From: Papaver somniferum
Lineage: Eukaryota; Streptophyta; Magnoliopsida; Ranunculales; Papaveraceae
NCBI RefSeq assembly: GCF_003573695.1
Contig: NC_039363.1
Location: 124,355,302 to 124,419,301 of the forward strand
DNA: 64,000 nucleotides
Direction: 5' to 3'
Made by a program: the position numbers and the translations under genes. The notes under the pieces were generated by a model. That model was not told the DNA's origin and ran no database searches. It saw nothing but the letters and a program-made list of their open reading frames with translations. Shown one piece after another: positions 1-9,642 of the stretch. The first letter of the stretch is position 1. Each line of letters begins with the position of its first letter.

Positions 1-386
1 AATGAATACATGAATACCGATCATGAACGACTTTACTTTTGACAAAATATGGGACATCAAAGTTCACAGACATAAACACACAAATCCCATAAACATTGCA
101 ATATAACAAACCAAAGATTAAATATTGCAAACCATCATCCTCCAAATATTTTTAAAATTTGACACCCAATAAACCTAAAAAAAATAATACAAGAAGATGA
201 AAAATAATAGCTATGTGTAGTCACAATCATCGCTATTCAAAGCACTAGTTATTCTTCCAACTAAGCCAAAAAGAAGACATCCTAGGCAACAATGTCTTTG
301 AGAAATTCAACATCATTCCCGAACTCCTTGTTGTCAACCTCCATTGGAACATAAGGTTCGCGAAGAAAAGAGTTAATATCAACGAA

Positions 387-647
387 CTATCTTGGCTGAT
401 TATGTCGAACCAGGGCTTTCTGAATTTCCAAAGATCTTAAAACACAAGCCTTTATATCACGAATCTCCTTTCTTACTTCCTTCAACTCATCAAGAACATC
501 AGAAAACTTCTGAGAGTTAGAAGGTACCGCCCTTGGTTTTCTTGTATTCTTTTTTTTTCTTTTCAAGGATGAAGAATTTGGAGATTTCTCTTTTTCCTTG
601 ATTGATGGGTTAACAATCATGTTGACATCCTTTCCATCGAAAGACAT
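387..647 (-). CDS. Small lysine-rich accessory ORF of Copia remnant (86 aa)
   Basis: An open frame of 86 residues. A basic stretch (KRKKKNTRKPR, residues about 29-39) resembles a nuclear-localisation signal and is followed by a charged helical segment (ELKEVRKEIRDIKACVLRSL, about residues 54-73) that looks coiled-coil. I do not recognise a catalytic domain. It lies downstream of the Gag fragment on the same strand, where the pol gene should be or just after it. SIRE/Maximus-type Copia elements often carry an extra ORF 3' of pol, which is the best explanation by position. It could also be a chance frame in decayed sequence; a homologous copy elsewhere would settle it. Confidence 0.35.
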   Translation of the reverse strand: MSFDGKDVNMIVNPSIKEKEKSPNSSSLKRKKKNTRKPRAVPSNSQKFSDVLDELKEVRKEIRDIKACVLRSLEIQKALVRHNQPR

Positions 648-936
648 GATACTTTGAGCACAGCTATTACCAACTGATTTTTTTGTGAGTGGAATTCACA
701 ATCTCAATACACAGTCTTGAAAAAAGAATATCAATAGAGGAAAAGGGAATGTAGGATTCGAAACCTTTAAACAGGTTCGTAGACGCCCAACTCTAGACCC
801 TATAAAGAGTAGAATTGTCGATAATGACCCTTTTCTTTTATTTGATGGACAGAAAATAACAAATCTAAGAAAACTTTTTTCTAAAGCCTGTGCGTTCACA
901 ATCTTGTCTCTTTTGATCAGGCACATGAGATAAGAT
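648..936 (-). other. Noncoding or decayed spacer in the Copia remnant
   Basis: An 86-codon open frame (696-956) crosses this stretch on the minus strand but resembles no known retroelement domain. Seen as decayed internal DNA between the Gag fragment and the accessory ORF, where pol has been lost. Confidence 0.3.
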
Positions 937-1690
937 TTACCAATCAACACAATCAATTTGTGCTATGGTGAACAACAGTTTGTCCAGCATTTTCCTCTTG
1001 ATAGGAATCCTTTGTCTTCTGTCTATCAAAGCGATTGACCATACCTTCTTCTCTAATGGTATTATTTTATCCTTGGAATCCAACTTCTTAGATGAAGATA
1101 AAATTCTACATACCTCAGCGGTCTTCTGAGCAAGTTTAAGCTTCCTTGCTAACTGATTTTCTCTTCGTTGAAGTTTGTTGGCGTGCCTCATTTGATGTTT
1201 GTACTTGTAACATCTTGATAGTTCATGACCCTTTTGAGAACAAAACGAGCACGTCAATCTTGGATAGTAATCAGGCATCTGTGGTGCGACTGCGGCTAAA
1301 CACAAGTTGAATCCTGAAACGTTACCAACAGAGTTTCCATAGGATGGGTCAATTGATTCTTCCAGCTTGATTGGATTCTCATCTTCACCAAAACCATCAA
1401 GGTTGATATATTTATTACTACAACTATCAAAATCAATGTTCTCACATAGAAGACCGACACTTGATTTCCTATCTTCTTCAGAATCATAGATCTCAAAAAT
1501 TTCATCAAGTATTACAGCAAGACCTTTGTTCCCAATGTATTTTCTTCGATTAGGGCATTCGTTTGCAAAATGACCAAAACCTTTACACTTAAATCACTGA
1601 GGCATATCCTCGTCAGCATCCCTGTTTTTAGGAGGGGCGCGAGTGTAAGGTTTATCTGATGACCTGGGTTTGTCTCTTGAAAACCGTTTG
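937..1690 (-). pseudogene. Copia Gag C-terminal fragment with two CCHC zinc knuckles
   Basis: Gag packages element RNA in virus-like particles; its CCHC knuckles bind nucleic acid. Two knuckles are visible on the minus strand. The downstream one, CSFCSQKGHELSRC (1210-1251), fits CX2CX4HX4C exactly. The upstream one (1553-1597) reads FKCKGFGHFANEC, but its first cysteine codon is a TGA stop (1594-1596). Between them lies an acidic stretch, and after the second a long basic helical segment. The N-terminal Gag core is missing: the reading runs directly into LTR sequence near 1705, so a deletion removed the LTR 3' end, the primer site and the front of gag. The internal stop and truncation make this a pseudogene. 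Confidence 0.6.
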
Positions 1691-1704
1691 CCTATCGGAG
1701 AACT

Positions 1705-3179
1705 CTCACGATCTCAATCCAATCAATCTTAATGTACTCGTACGATAGAAGATGCAAGATCAGATCACACAACTACGATAAAAGTAGTATCGGTCTGGCT
1801 TCACAATCCCAATGAAGTCTTTAAGTCGTTAACCTGGTTTTAGAAGAAGAAAACCAAAGTTTAAAGGACAATCGACTCTAGCTTACAAACTAGTAACAGA
1901 CTGACGTGTGAGGATTAGTTTGTAGAGTTGCTAGATGTCCCCTTATATAGTCTTTAAAATCAGGGTTTCGCCTTGCTCATAAAGCAAACGCTATCCACCG
2001 TTAGATGAAAACTTGATTTAGATTCAAGCTAATATATCTCAACCATTAGATCGAAATCTTAGCTTTTCATACACAAATGAACTGCACGCGTCTAGGTTTG
2101 TAAACCGCACCCAAACGTGTGCATTGTTGGTTCAATAATAGTCAACCAAAAGGTTAGCCATTTGATAATTTCATACCAACCACTTTCTTCTTCACCATAA
2201 CTAGTTCAAATGACTCACATGAACTAGTTAGAGAATTGTTCAATTGCAAGGAAATCTCATGTACTACACAAGACACAATTGAAGCAAAGATGATTCGATT
2301 CACATGAATCGGTTCATGAACTTTATAGACACGGTTTGCAAAAGCATTCCTTAGTCTTTATGAGTTAAGTTCAGAAATCATCTTTAGATATAAAACCTAT
2401 ACATGTTCGCAGACTAGGTTCGCGGACTTGAAGTACTGGAAAGAGTTTTCAAACTCCAGCAGAAATTCTCGGGTTCGAAAGATTCGCTGGTTCGCGGACT
2501 TGGCTCACGCAACATAGTTTGATAACTCAGCAGAAATTCTCGGGTTTGAGAACTTCGGCAGTTCGCGGACTTGGATACTGGCCGATTTCCAGCATGGGAC
2601 TTATGCACATATGTGTTTCCACAACATACTTATGTGCACTATGGTTATGTAATCTAAACGCTCATTCCAATCATTGAAACATTCTTAGAGGACGTTATAT
2701 AGTTGTTACACTATTTCTCGTCAAAGCAATTTTCAAGATGATCGAAACTTACATGACTTGCGTCACTAGGTAAATAAAAACATGGTCGAAGCGAAACGCT
2801 TACCAACACATATTTCGAGATATAGATAGGCGAGGTATACCCGGCTCGAAATACCAAATGTGTATAATCTAAGTCTATATATATAGCATACGACTTTTGT
2901 CTCAATAAGTAGGAGATAGAATAGATAGACTTTTGAGTGACAGATAAGTTCAAGTCTTCACATACCTTTTGGTCGAGAAGTTCCACCGGTTCCTTGAGTA
3001 GTTCTTCCACTTGTATGATGAATCGCCATGAAGTCCTCGAGCTGAACTACACTTATTATCCTAGTCCGAGACTTAGATATAATAGACTAGAAATCAAGAA
3101 TTATAGTTTTGATCACTAACATTGACAAACATGCTTGAGATAGCAACGCATGCGAGTTTGACCGAGCAGTGCTCTAACA
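1705..3179 (-). repeat. Truncated Copia LTR (family with GCGAAC arrays)
   Basis: On the minus strand it starts at 3179 with TGTTAGAGCACTGCTCGG and shares its first ~120 bp with the solo LTR starting at 7126, including 'GATCAAAACTAT' and 'TTGATTTCTAGT'. Its 3' end is missing and joins Gag near 1705. The exact breakpoint is uncertain by some tens of bases. Confidence 0.6.
2450..2590 (-). repeat. ~71-bp tandem duplication in LTR U3 containing TTCGCGGACTTGG
   Basis: Two copies share CAGCAGAAATTCTCGGGTT (starting about 2457 and 2528) and end with GTTCGCGGACTTGG about 28 bases later. A further GTTCGCGGACTTG lies just upstream near 2418. The array is in the U3 part of the LTR, where enhancer repeats are common in plant Copia elements. 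Confidence 0.6.
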
Positions 3180-4167
3180 ATAATCCATCGTTAACAGACT
3201 CCGTTCTATGTGTGATTGATCACAAGAGATTCAAGTTGTTTGTGTGCAGGTGTTTATTGAAGATCTAAGAAGATTTGAAGACAAAGAAGATTTCTTATTT
3301 GAGTTCATAATCTTTGGTGTGCACAAAACTTGATCGGATGGGGATCCAACTATAATCGGTTTATCTTTTGATAGATTGGATTGATTAGTTGCGTAGATCA
3401 CATTTCTTTGTGATTCATAGTATTGATTGCATAGTCTAAAAAATTACTTTGGTAATTGTTGAATAGATTGATCAAAGAACCCGACAAAAGAGTTTATTGG
3501 GATAAACAGAAGAGCTTTTGTCAAACTCATATCACGTTGTTTGAAAAGAGTTGTTACCGAACATATTTGTTGTTCCTTTATTGTTTGGAATATGAACCAA
3601 AGGAATTGTTCCAAATGCTTGAATTATTGCAAGTTGGAGGCGCAGGGATACTAATGGAACTAGGTGTACTATAGGTTTAGTTGCTTGGTCTCAACTGTAC
3701 GAAGTTGGTTTAGATTTTGTATAGCGGTTTAATTATGAGAGTATTCAATTCTGAAAAGGTCCCGGGGTTTTTCTGCATTTGAGGTTTCCTCGTTAAAAAA
3801 ATCTTGCTGTGTCTTTTACTTTTCTATTTCCGCAATTATAATTGATTTATTATAATTAGAAGTAAACTACACAAACGTTAATTCCTAATTACTTGATAGC
3901 AATTCTGTAGTGTTTGGTTAAGTCCGAACCTATTATCAAGTAATCATACTTTGTTGTTGTATTGTCTCGATCTTGTATCCATAGTCAATCACCCAAGTTA
4001 TCTTGTTGTTTTATTGTCTCGATCTCATATCCATAGACGATCACACGAAGTGTGAACCAATTCGTTGTATTGTCTCTACCCAGTCCATAAACAATCACTT
4101 TCGGAGAAAGGACTTATAGGTGGAAAAGTTTTAGATTGAGGTATATTTGGGTACCCTCGTCTTTTCG
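3180..4167 (+). repeat. 3' portion of a Copia LTR (same family as element O)
   Basis: Plus-strand LTR segment beginning ATAATCCATCGTTAACAGAC and ending near GTACCCTCGTCTTTTC. It matches the minus-strand LTR segments at 9643-10650 and 45026-45480. The missing 5' part was separated by insertion of the element ending at 3179. It contains the conserved block GGTCCCGGGGTTTTTCTGC (near 3760) followed by a CTCGTTAA-type motif. Confidence 0.65.
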
Positions 4168-5009
4168 ACGGTAATAACCGAAACTTTATAAGATCAATAT
4201 CAAGTGCCTAGTTAACGTTCAAGTGCATTTACTTTAAGTTATAATAAACAAAAATTATAATTGCGGAATAGAAAAGTAAATGACACAACAAGATTTTGTT
4301 AACGAGAAAATCGCAAATGCATAAAACCCCCGGGACCTAGTTCAGTTTTGAATACTCTCAGAATTAAGCCGTTATACAAAATCTATACCAACTTCGTATA
4401 GTTGAGACCAAGCAGACTACCTCTAGCTACTTAGTTTTGTCAGTATCCCTGCGCCTTTGACTTCTAGAGTCACGCACGTGAATATCAAGTCCTTTGGATC
4501 GTATTCCAAACGGCAAAGAAAGAATTTGTTTGGTAACCATTCTAATCAATCTTGCTAGAAGATATGTGAATCATTGACAAAGGCTCTTATATTTAATCTA
4601 ATAAACTCCTTTGTATGGTTATATCAATCTATCCAATGACTAGCGAAATAATCAAGTTTAGATTCACAATAAATCAGTATAGATCTCAAAGAGAAACTAT
4701 ATAGTGATGCCGATCTCACACAACTAGTTAATCAAGTCTATCAAAGATAAACCGATTCTAGTTGGATCCCAGCTGATCAAGATTTGTGCACTAAATTCAC
4801 AAGATACGTAAACTAATAAGAATTCATCTTCGTCTTCAAATCTTCTTTTGCCTTAAAAAACCTGCACAACAACACTTGAATCCTCTTGTGATCAATCACA
4901 CACATAACGAAGTCTGTTAACAATGGATTACCACAAGATGTCTTTAGATCCGAAGATGGTTCTAAAGTTACCGTCAATACTTTGATCTAGTCTGAGTGAA
5001 TCTTATATC

Positions 5010-5283
5010 GGTGCGGCTACGATGTGGTCGGGCCACATACTTCAAGTATGTGAGCCTTATTTAAATGATGACACGTCGCATAAAGTAAGAAAAAATTTGG
5101 AAAACAGTTTTATTACCTAACTATTTTTCTTTTTTCTTTCTATAACTTCCTACTTTTTCTCAAAAAGTGAAACAGTTAAGGGGATTTGGAGGGGGCAGGT
5201 TTTTTAGTTAAATAGGTGTCAGAAAATGAAGAGAGGCCACATACAAAAACGATGTGGCCCGACCACATTGTAGCCGGAGCGAC
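5010..5283. mobile_element. MITE, 274 bp, hAT-like by its 8-bp target duplication
   Basis: The flanks 5002-5009 and 5284-5291 are both CTTATATC, and the uninterrupted target (GAATCTTATATCAGAAG) is present at 45541-45557 and again near 10710. Terminal inverted repeats share CGGCTAC(G/A)ATGTGGTC followed by GGGCCACAT (left 5014-5038). Each terminal repeat is itself nearly palindromic (ATGTGG/CCACAT). No ORF. Terminal bases differ slightly between the two ends (GGTGCGG against GTCGCTCCGG). Confidence 0.75.
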
Positions 5284-5999
5284 CTTATATCAGAAGAGAA
5301 GATTCTCAAGAATAAACAAACTAGGTGCAGTCAAAGTTTCAACAATCGTTAGTCAATCAAATCAATAATCGAAAACTAATAACACTGCAATTATCTAGTT
5401 TCCCACCGACGGTACTCGTAGAGCTTCTTGATCCCACAAAAGTCTTTAAACGGGCGGTCATAAGATATTTCGCCTAATTTGGGTACTTTCTTCTCCAGAT
5501 AGATGGCTCCACCAGAAACAACAAGAAATGAAGTTTGCCTGGATCTTAGGATAGTTTGCAAGAAATGCAAACTCAAGATATGCATTATAGACCAAGGTTG
5601 TTTGGACAACAAGGAAATTCCAAAACCGAAAATATTCTCAAGATATGCATTAAAGTACCTAAATTCGGTTCTCCTATTCCCAATTAATGTTAACCAATAT
5701 TTCCGAAAACTCTCATGGAAAACTTCTATTGTTAGTCTAGCACATTAACTAATAATATATTCCAGAGGATATGTTTTAAATGTTGGTAAATATTATGAAA
5801 ATCATAATTAAATGGTTTTAACTTTTTCGGACCAGGGATCACCTTGAGTATCAAGGAATATATTTGAACAATAAATGATAGGAGTTATGTACATGTTCAA
5901 ATATGTCGACATCTAGAATTTTCTTAGCAAACCCTAATTCCAAGCTTCACACAAAACATACAGAGATATGTGAATATTGGAAACTTGGTTTTTGCATCT

Positions 6000-6312
6000 T
6001 GGTATCGGTTGTACCAACCTCACAATGTAAGTTGTGATTGGTTATGCCATGTTTCCCAAACCAGGTTGTGACCGGTTACACCTTGCTTCCCAGAGGTAGC
6101 TTGTGATCGGTTACACCTTGATTCACAAAGGTAGCTTATGATTGATTACAACTAACTTCCCAATTCATCTTGTGACCGGTTATACCTTGGTTCCCAAAGT
6201 AACTTGTGACCGGTTACAACTTGCATTCCAATATAGCTTGTGACTGGTTACATCTAGATTTACAATGAAGCTCATGACCAATTGCAACAAACTAGTGACT
6301 GGTTATACCATA
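6000..6312 (-). repeat. Degenerate tandem array (~34-41 bp period) with CGGTTA cores
   Basis: About ten units with cores such as GACCGGTTACACC, GATCGGTTACACC and GACTGGTTACATC, spaced about 34-41 bp, for example near 6070, 6111, 6174, 6208 and 6242. It lies in U3 of the LTR. Homologous but more decayed arrays occur in both LTRs of element O (about 40670-40930 and 46365-46620). Confidence 0.7.
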
Positions 6313-6949
6313 AATCTTAACAAGTTAATATAGGTTCTATCAAAGTCATCTTCCATTGGTCACCAAAAGATATTCAACGAATAGCAAGACCAATCATGAT
6401 TTCCTTTTGATTACGAAACAAGTTCATAAATGTACTTCCTTTAAACAAATGGTATAAAATATTGTTTCCTAGGGTGAAATATTCATATATCATGCACATA
6501 TAATCAAACAACTATATATAATAGATTATGTCGATGTCGTACTTATGAAGTTCCAAAAGATAAGCGTTCATACTTCGTAATATGTTTTCCTTGACACTTT
6601 GATCATACTATTATGACCAAGTCACATCACTAGAGTAATATTTACAATATATACAGCTTCGTATGTTATGTTTTCAAGATAACATGACTTGAAAGATACA
6701 TTAGGAATGGAAACAAGATCAAGTCAATATTACTAACCTCAAGTGGAAGGATGGTGTCGTCGTTGTAATATTGACTACTTGAAGAATGTGAAGAATACTT
6801 GTACGTATCAACATTCTTCAAGTCTTCGGAGTAATAATTGTACGTCTCAACATTCTTCAAGCGACTCTAGATGAGTTTTGATACTAAAATATGACAACCA
6901 AACTTGACATACCAACGTTTGGTGAGTTTAACCGAGCTATGGTCTAACA

Positions 6950-7125
6950 TATTCAATAACACTGGAAATAATAGCGACCTCGAAAGTTTGGGGATCCTGC
7001 CTCTAGTTTCTTCGTTGGGAGCAAGAACAAAATTAAGGTCACCAATAAGAGTCTGAGAGAGGATAGAAACTCTAGTGCCTATATCAACAAATACTTACCG
7101 AGGTTCATATTTTGTGCCCTGTAGG
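6950..7125 (-). pseudogene. LINE (L1-type) endonuclease fragment
   Basis: A minus-strand frame reads LIGDLNFVLAPNEETRGR. This matches the pattern around the catalytic Asp-x-Asn of the APE-type endonuclease domain in plant L1 ORF2 proteins ('IGDFN...E'). Only about 55 residues remain. The fragment is trapped between an LTR that ends at 6949 and a solo LTR that begins at 7126; both appear to have inserted in or next to an older LINE. No RT domain is seen nearby. The assignment rests on one motif, so it is moderate. Confidence 0.45.
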
Positions 7126-9328
7126 TGTTAGAGCACTGCTCGGTTAAACCAATAAGTTTTGCTATCTCAAGATTGTTGTCAAATTTAGGTGATCAAAACT
7201 ATTTTTTGATTTCTAGTTTACCAAGTCATGTCTCATACTAGGTTAAAATTGTAGTTGAGTATCAGAGATCAACCTTGAAGACTATCGACGAAGACATTTG
7301 TAGAACTTCTGTATCCAGGTATGTGAAAACTATGTTGAGACTATGTCATATGACTAATAGTAGATTTACAAAGAAGTATATTTCGGGTCAATCTTGTGTT
7401 GCGAAGAATATTTAAGTGTGACTTAGCAATTAGATGTTCAATGGTCCTTTAACAATATTAGTTTAATGAATTAATTTGTTGAACAATTGAAAATTGCCCA
7501 TGCAAATGATTCGTCACATGAGAATGTTTCAATACTTCAAAAGAGAGAAATATAAACCTACTGAATTTCGTCTCAGGGTAGGTTAGCGAACCAGTTCGCA
7601 AACCATATGTATTTGATTTACAGAAACACATAGAAGGTTAGCGAACTCAATTTGCGAAACACAAGTTCAGTCGTGGACAGTTCACGAACCCGGTTGGAAA
7701 ACCGTGGTGAACTGAATTGTATATTGGATAAATTGTCTAGAAGTTGGCCTACGCAGTTCACGAACTAAGGTCAACCGAGTTCCAGAGTCTTGTAGGGTTT
7801 GCGAACTCGGTTCACGAACCGTTATACCAACTGTCTCGATAATATTTAACAGATGCACAAAGACTTATTTCTTGCATTGCTTAAACTCTCTTAAACATTC
7901 TAATAAGACTTCATTAATCACTTAAATACTTATGTGTGTGGTTCATGATTAAAATCTTGGATGTTTGAATGAACATCAAATAGCTTTTAGTTCTTTGGCT
8001 AACTTGCCAAACCGAACAGTCATTATGCACGACACGGTTACCGAACCCAATGTATGTACTCTTATATTGTGTTTCAAAAACTGAAAGAAGGTTACTTGAT
8101 TCTCAAGTTATCTTAGCTTGAATCCTAAGCTAACAATGGTATTTGAAAACTATAAATAGTTATTCTCTGTCAACTGGGAAATTCAATCCCTAACACTTTG
8201 TGTCCTAGTTGATTCTAGAGTCGTCCTCTATCTACCGTTTATGTCTACGACTAAAAGACTTCACTTTGGGAATTCGTGAATCGAGTTCCCACTATCTTTA
8301 GCTTGATATTTCGTTTATCGTGATCTTGCTTTTCTGTTATCGATGTTTTCGTCAATCTATTTCAGGCAAGATAGATTAATCGCAAAGTTCTCTTCATCTC
8401 AAACTTTGTGATTCCTCAAGATATATATCTAACTATTGATCTGATTTGATCTTTCAACGATTGTTCTTGAGAGGTGGTTAAGAATCTAGGCTGCTCTTCG
8501 GAAGTCGTAAGTTCCGGATTTGTGAGGTTTGCTAGCTTTGTCTATTGCAAACAGATTTCCACACCTTGATATCCTGATCTAAATAGAAATCAAATAGGCT
8601 TATCTGTTAGAGGCAGATTGGTATCAAAAGTCTTCACTTAGGCTGAAGCAACTCTTAGGCTATAAAGGACATCAGCTAAGGGAATCAAGTGCGTAGAACC
8701 TTGCGAGATTCAAAAGACGTAAGGAACATAACTGCAGCTGAATCACTTGGAGGGTGGATTCGGTCTCAACTACATTCCAGTCCGAAGTCTGATAGTAGGC
8801 TAGTGTCTGCAGCGACTTAATATAGTGTGGTGTTCAATCTGGACGAGGTCCCGGGATTTTTCTGCTATTGCGGTTTTCTCGTTAACAAAATTTCTGGTGT
8901 CTTGTGTTTTTCCCTTTCCGTATTATATTGTTTATCTTTATAATTGGGTTTACACAAGTTTGTACGTATTCACTCTAAGTAGATACGTCCTCTTAATTGT
9001 TATCGATTACGATACTTGTTTCTTGTAGAATTCGTATCTTGAAAGATAGATAAAAAGTTTAACCACTTGGCAGAATTCCGATTGGATTATTTGGATACGA
9101 CTAGATTCATCTTAGATATTGATATTTCAGATCGTCCAAGTACTCTGCTTAACAATCAGGTTCACGGACCTTGTGTCTGTACAAGTACTGATTGAGTAGA
9201 GGTTGAGATATAAACTCTACATACTGTCAAGGGTTATTAAGTTGGTATGCTTGATATTGTATTAAATTTTTTCTATATAGGTTGCCGAACGAAAAAATAG
9301 GGTGTATTTGGTATCCCCTGCGTTTTCA
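7126..9328 (+). mobile_element. Solo LTR of a SIRE/Maximus-like Copia element (2.2 kb)
   Basis: Begins TGTTAGAGCACTGCTCGG and ends GTATCCCCTGCGTTTTCA. The flanks GTAGG (7121-7125) and GCAGG (9329-9333) form a five-base target duplication with one mismatch. No internal coding sequence or second LTR is attached, as expected after LTR-LTR recombination. Near the 3' end (about 8845-8920) it carries the GGTCCCGGGATTTTTCTGC / CTCGTTAACAAAATTT block shared with the other Copia LTRs here. Confidence 0.75.
7576..7825 (+). repeat. Array of GCGAAC / TTCACGAACC motifs in solo-LTR U3
   Basis: Repeated near-palindromic words GTTAGCGAACC, AGTTCGCAAACC, GTTAGCGAACTC, TTCACGAACCC, TTCACGAACT, TTGCGAACTCGG and TTCACGAACCG within 250 bp. 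This corresponds to the GTTCGCGGACTTGG array of the LTR at 1705-3179. Confidence 0.6.
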
Positions 9329-9642
9329 GCAGGGATCACCATAAAATGAGTCTTATTGGTTGGTTTGTGGATCAACTACCAGGGAGTTTATCATGGTAAT
9401 TTATTTATTTTTGGATGATTTGCAAGATTATAATTCTAGTCCACCCAATAGCTAGACCACCAGAGATGCCCACCTGATGACCACCCAATTTAAAAATTGA
9501 TGACCACCCAATAGCTAGACCGCCTGAGGGAAAGTGTCCCAAAACTTGAGTTTAATTTTAGAAAAAATTGGGATGACCTTGTCATCTATTCAATTGATAT
9601 TATTTTTATTTCACATGGAACATTTGGGTTCATAAAAGGTTT
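9329..9642. other. Unassigned spacer with an 18-bp direct repeat
   Basis: No ORF or known element end. CCACCCAATAGCTAGACC occurs at 9441-9458 and again at 9504-9521, with a partial copy between (GATGACCACCCAATT). This is the only stretch in the left half not assigned to a recognised element. Confidence 0.4.

Larger units (their letters stand above)
1..3179 (-). mobile_element. Copia (SIRE/Maximus-like) remnant with pol deleted, truncated by left window edge
   Basis: Read on the minus strand this is a truncated LTR (about 1705-3179, starting TGTTAGAGCACTGCTCGG), then the C-terminal part of a Copia Gag (937-1690), then a small basic/coiled-coil ORF (387-647), then AT-rich noncoding DNA to the edge. 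Protease, integrase, RT and RNase H are absent between Gag and the downstream ORF, so the element cannot be autonomous. It sits inside another LTR (plus strand, from 3180); the flank 3180-3184 (ATAAT) would be one target-site copy, the other lying outside the window. Confidence 0.6.
4185..6949 (-). repeat. Near-complete Copia LTR (element O family), minus strand
   Basis: Starts on the minus strand at 6949 (TGTTAGACCATAGCTCGG) and runs down to about 4185, where the last ~260 bp are missing compared with the copy at 9643. It carries a U3 repeat array (6000-6312) and a MITE (5010-5283). It lies tail to tail with the LTR fragment at 3180-4167, making an inverted repeat. No internal region is attached, so it is either a solo LTR that lost its end or one arm of a rearrangement. 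The upper flank TATTC (6950-6954) has no recognisable partner. Confidence 0.6.

Noticed and set aside
6000..6312. CRISPR-like repeat array
   Set aside because: Degenerate units with no distinct spacers, in a plant LTR U3; a tandem array, not a CRISPR.
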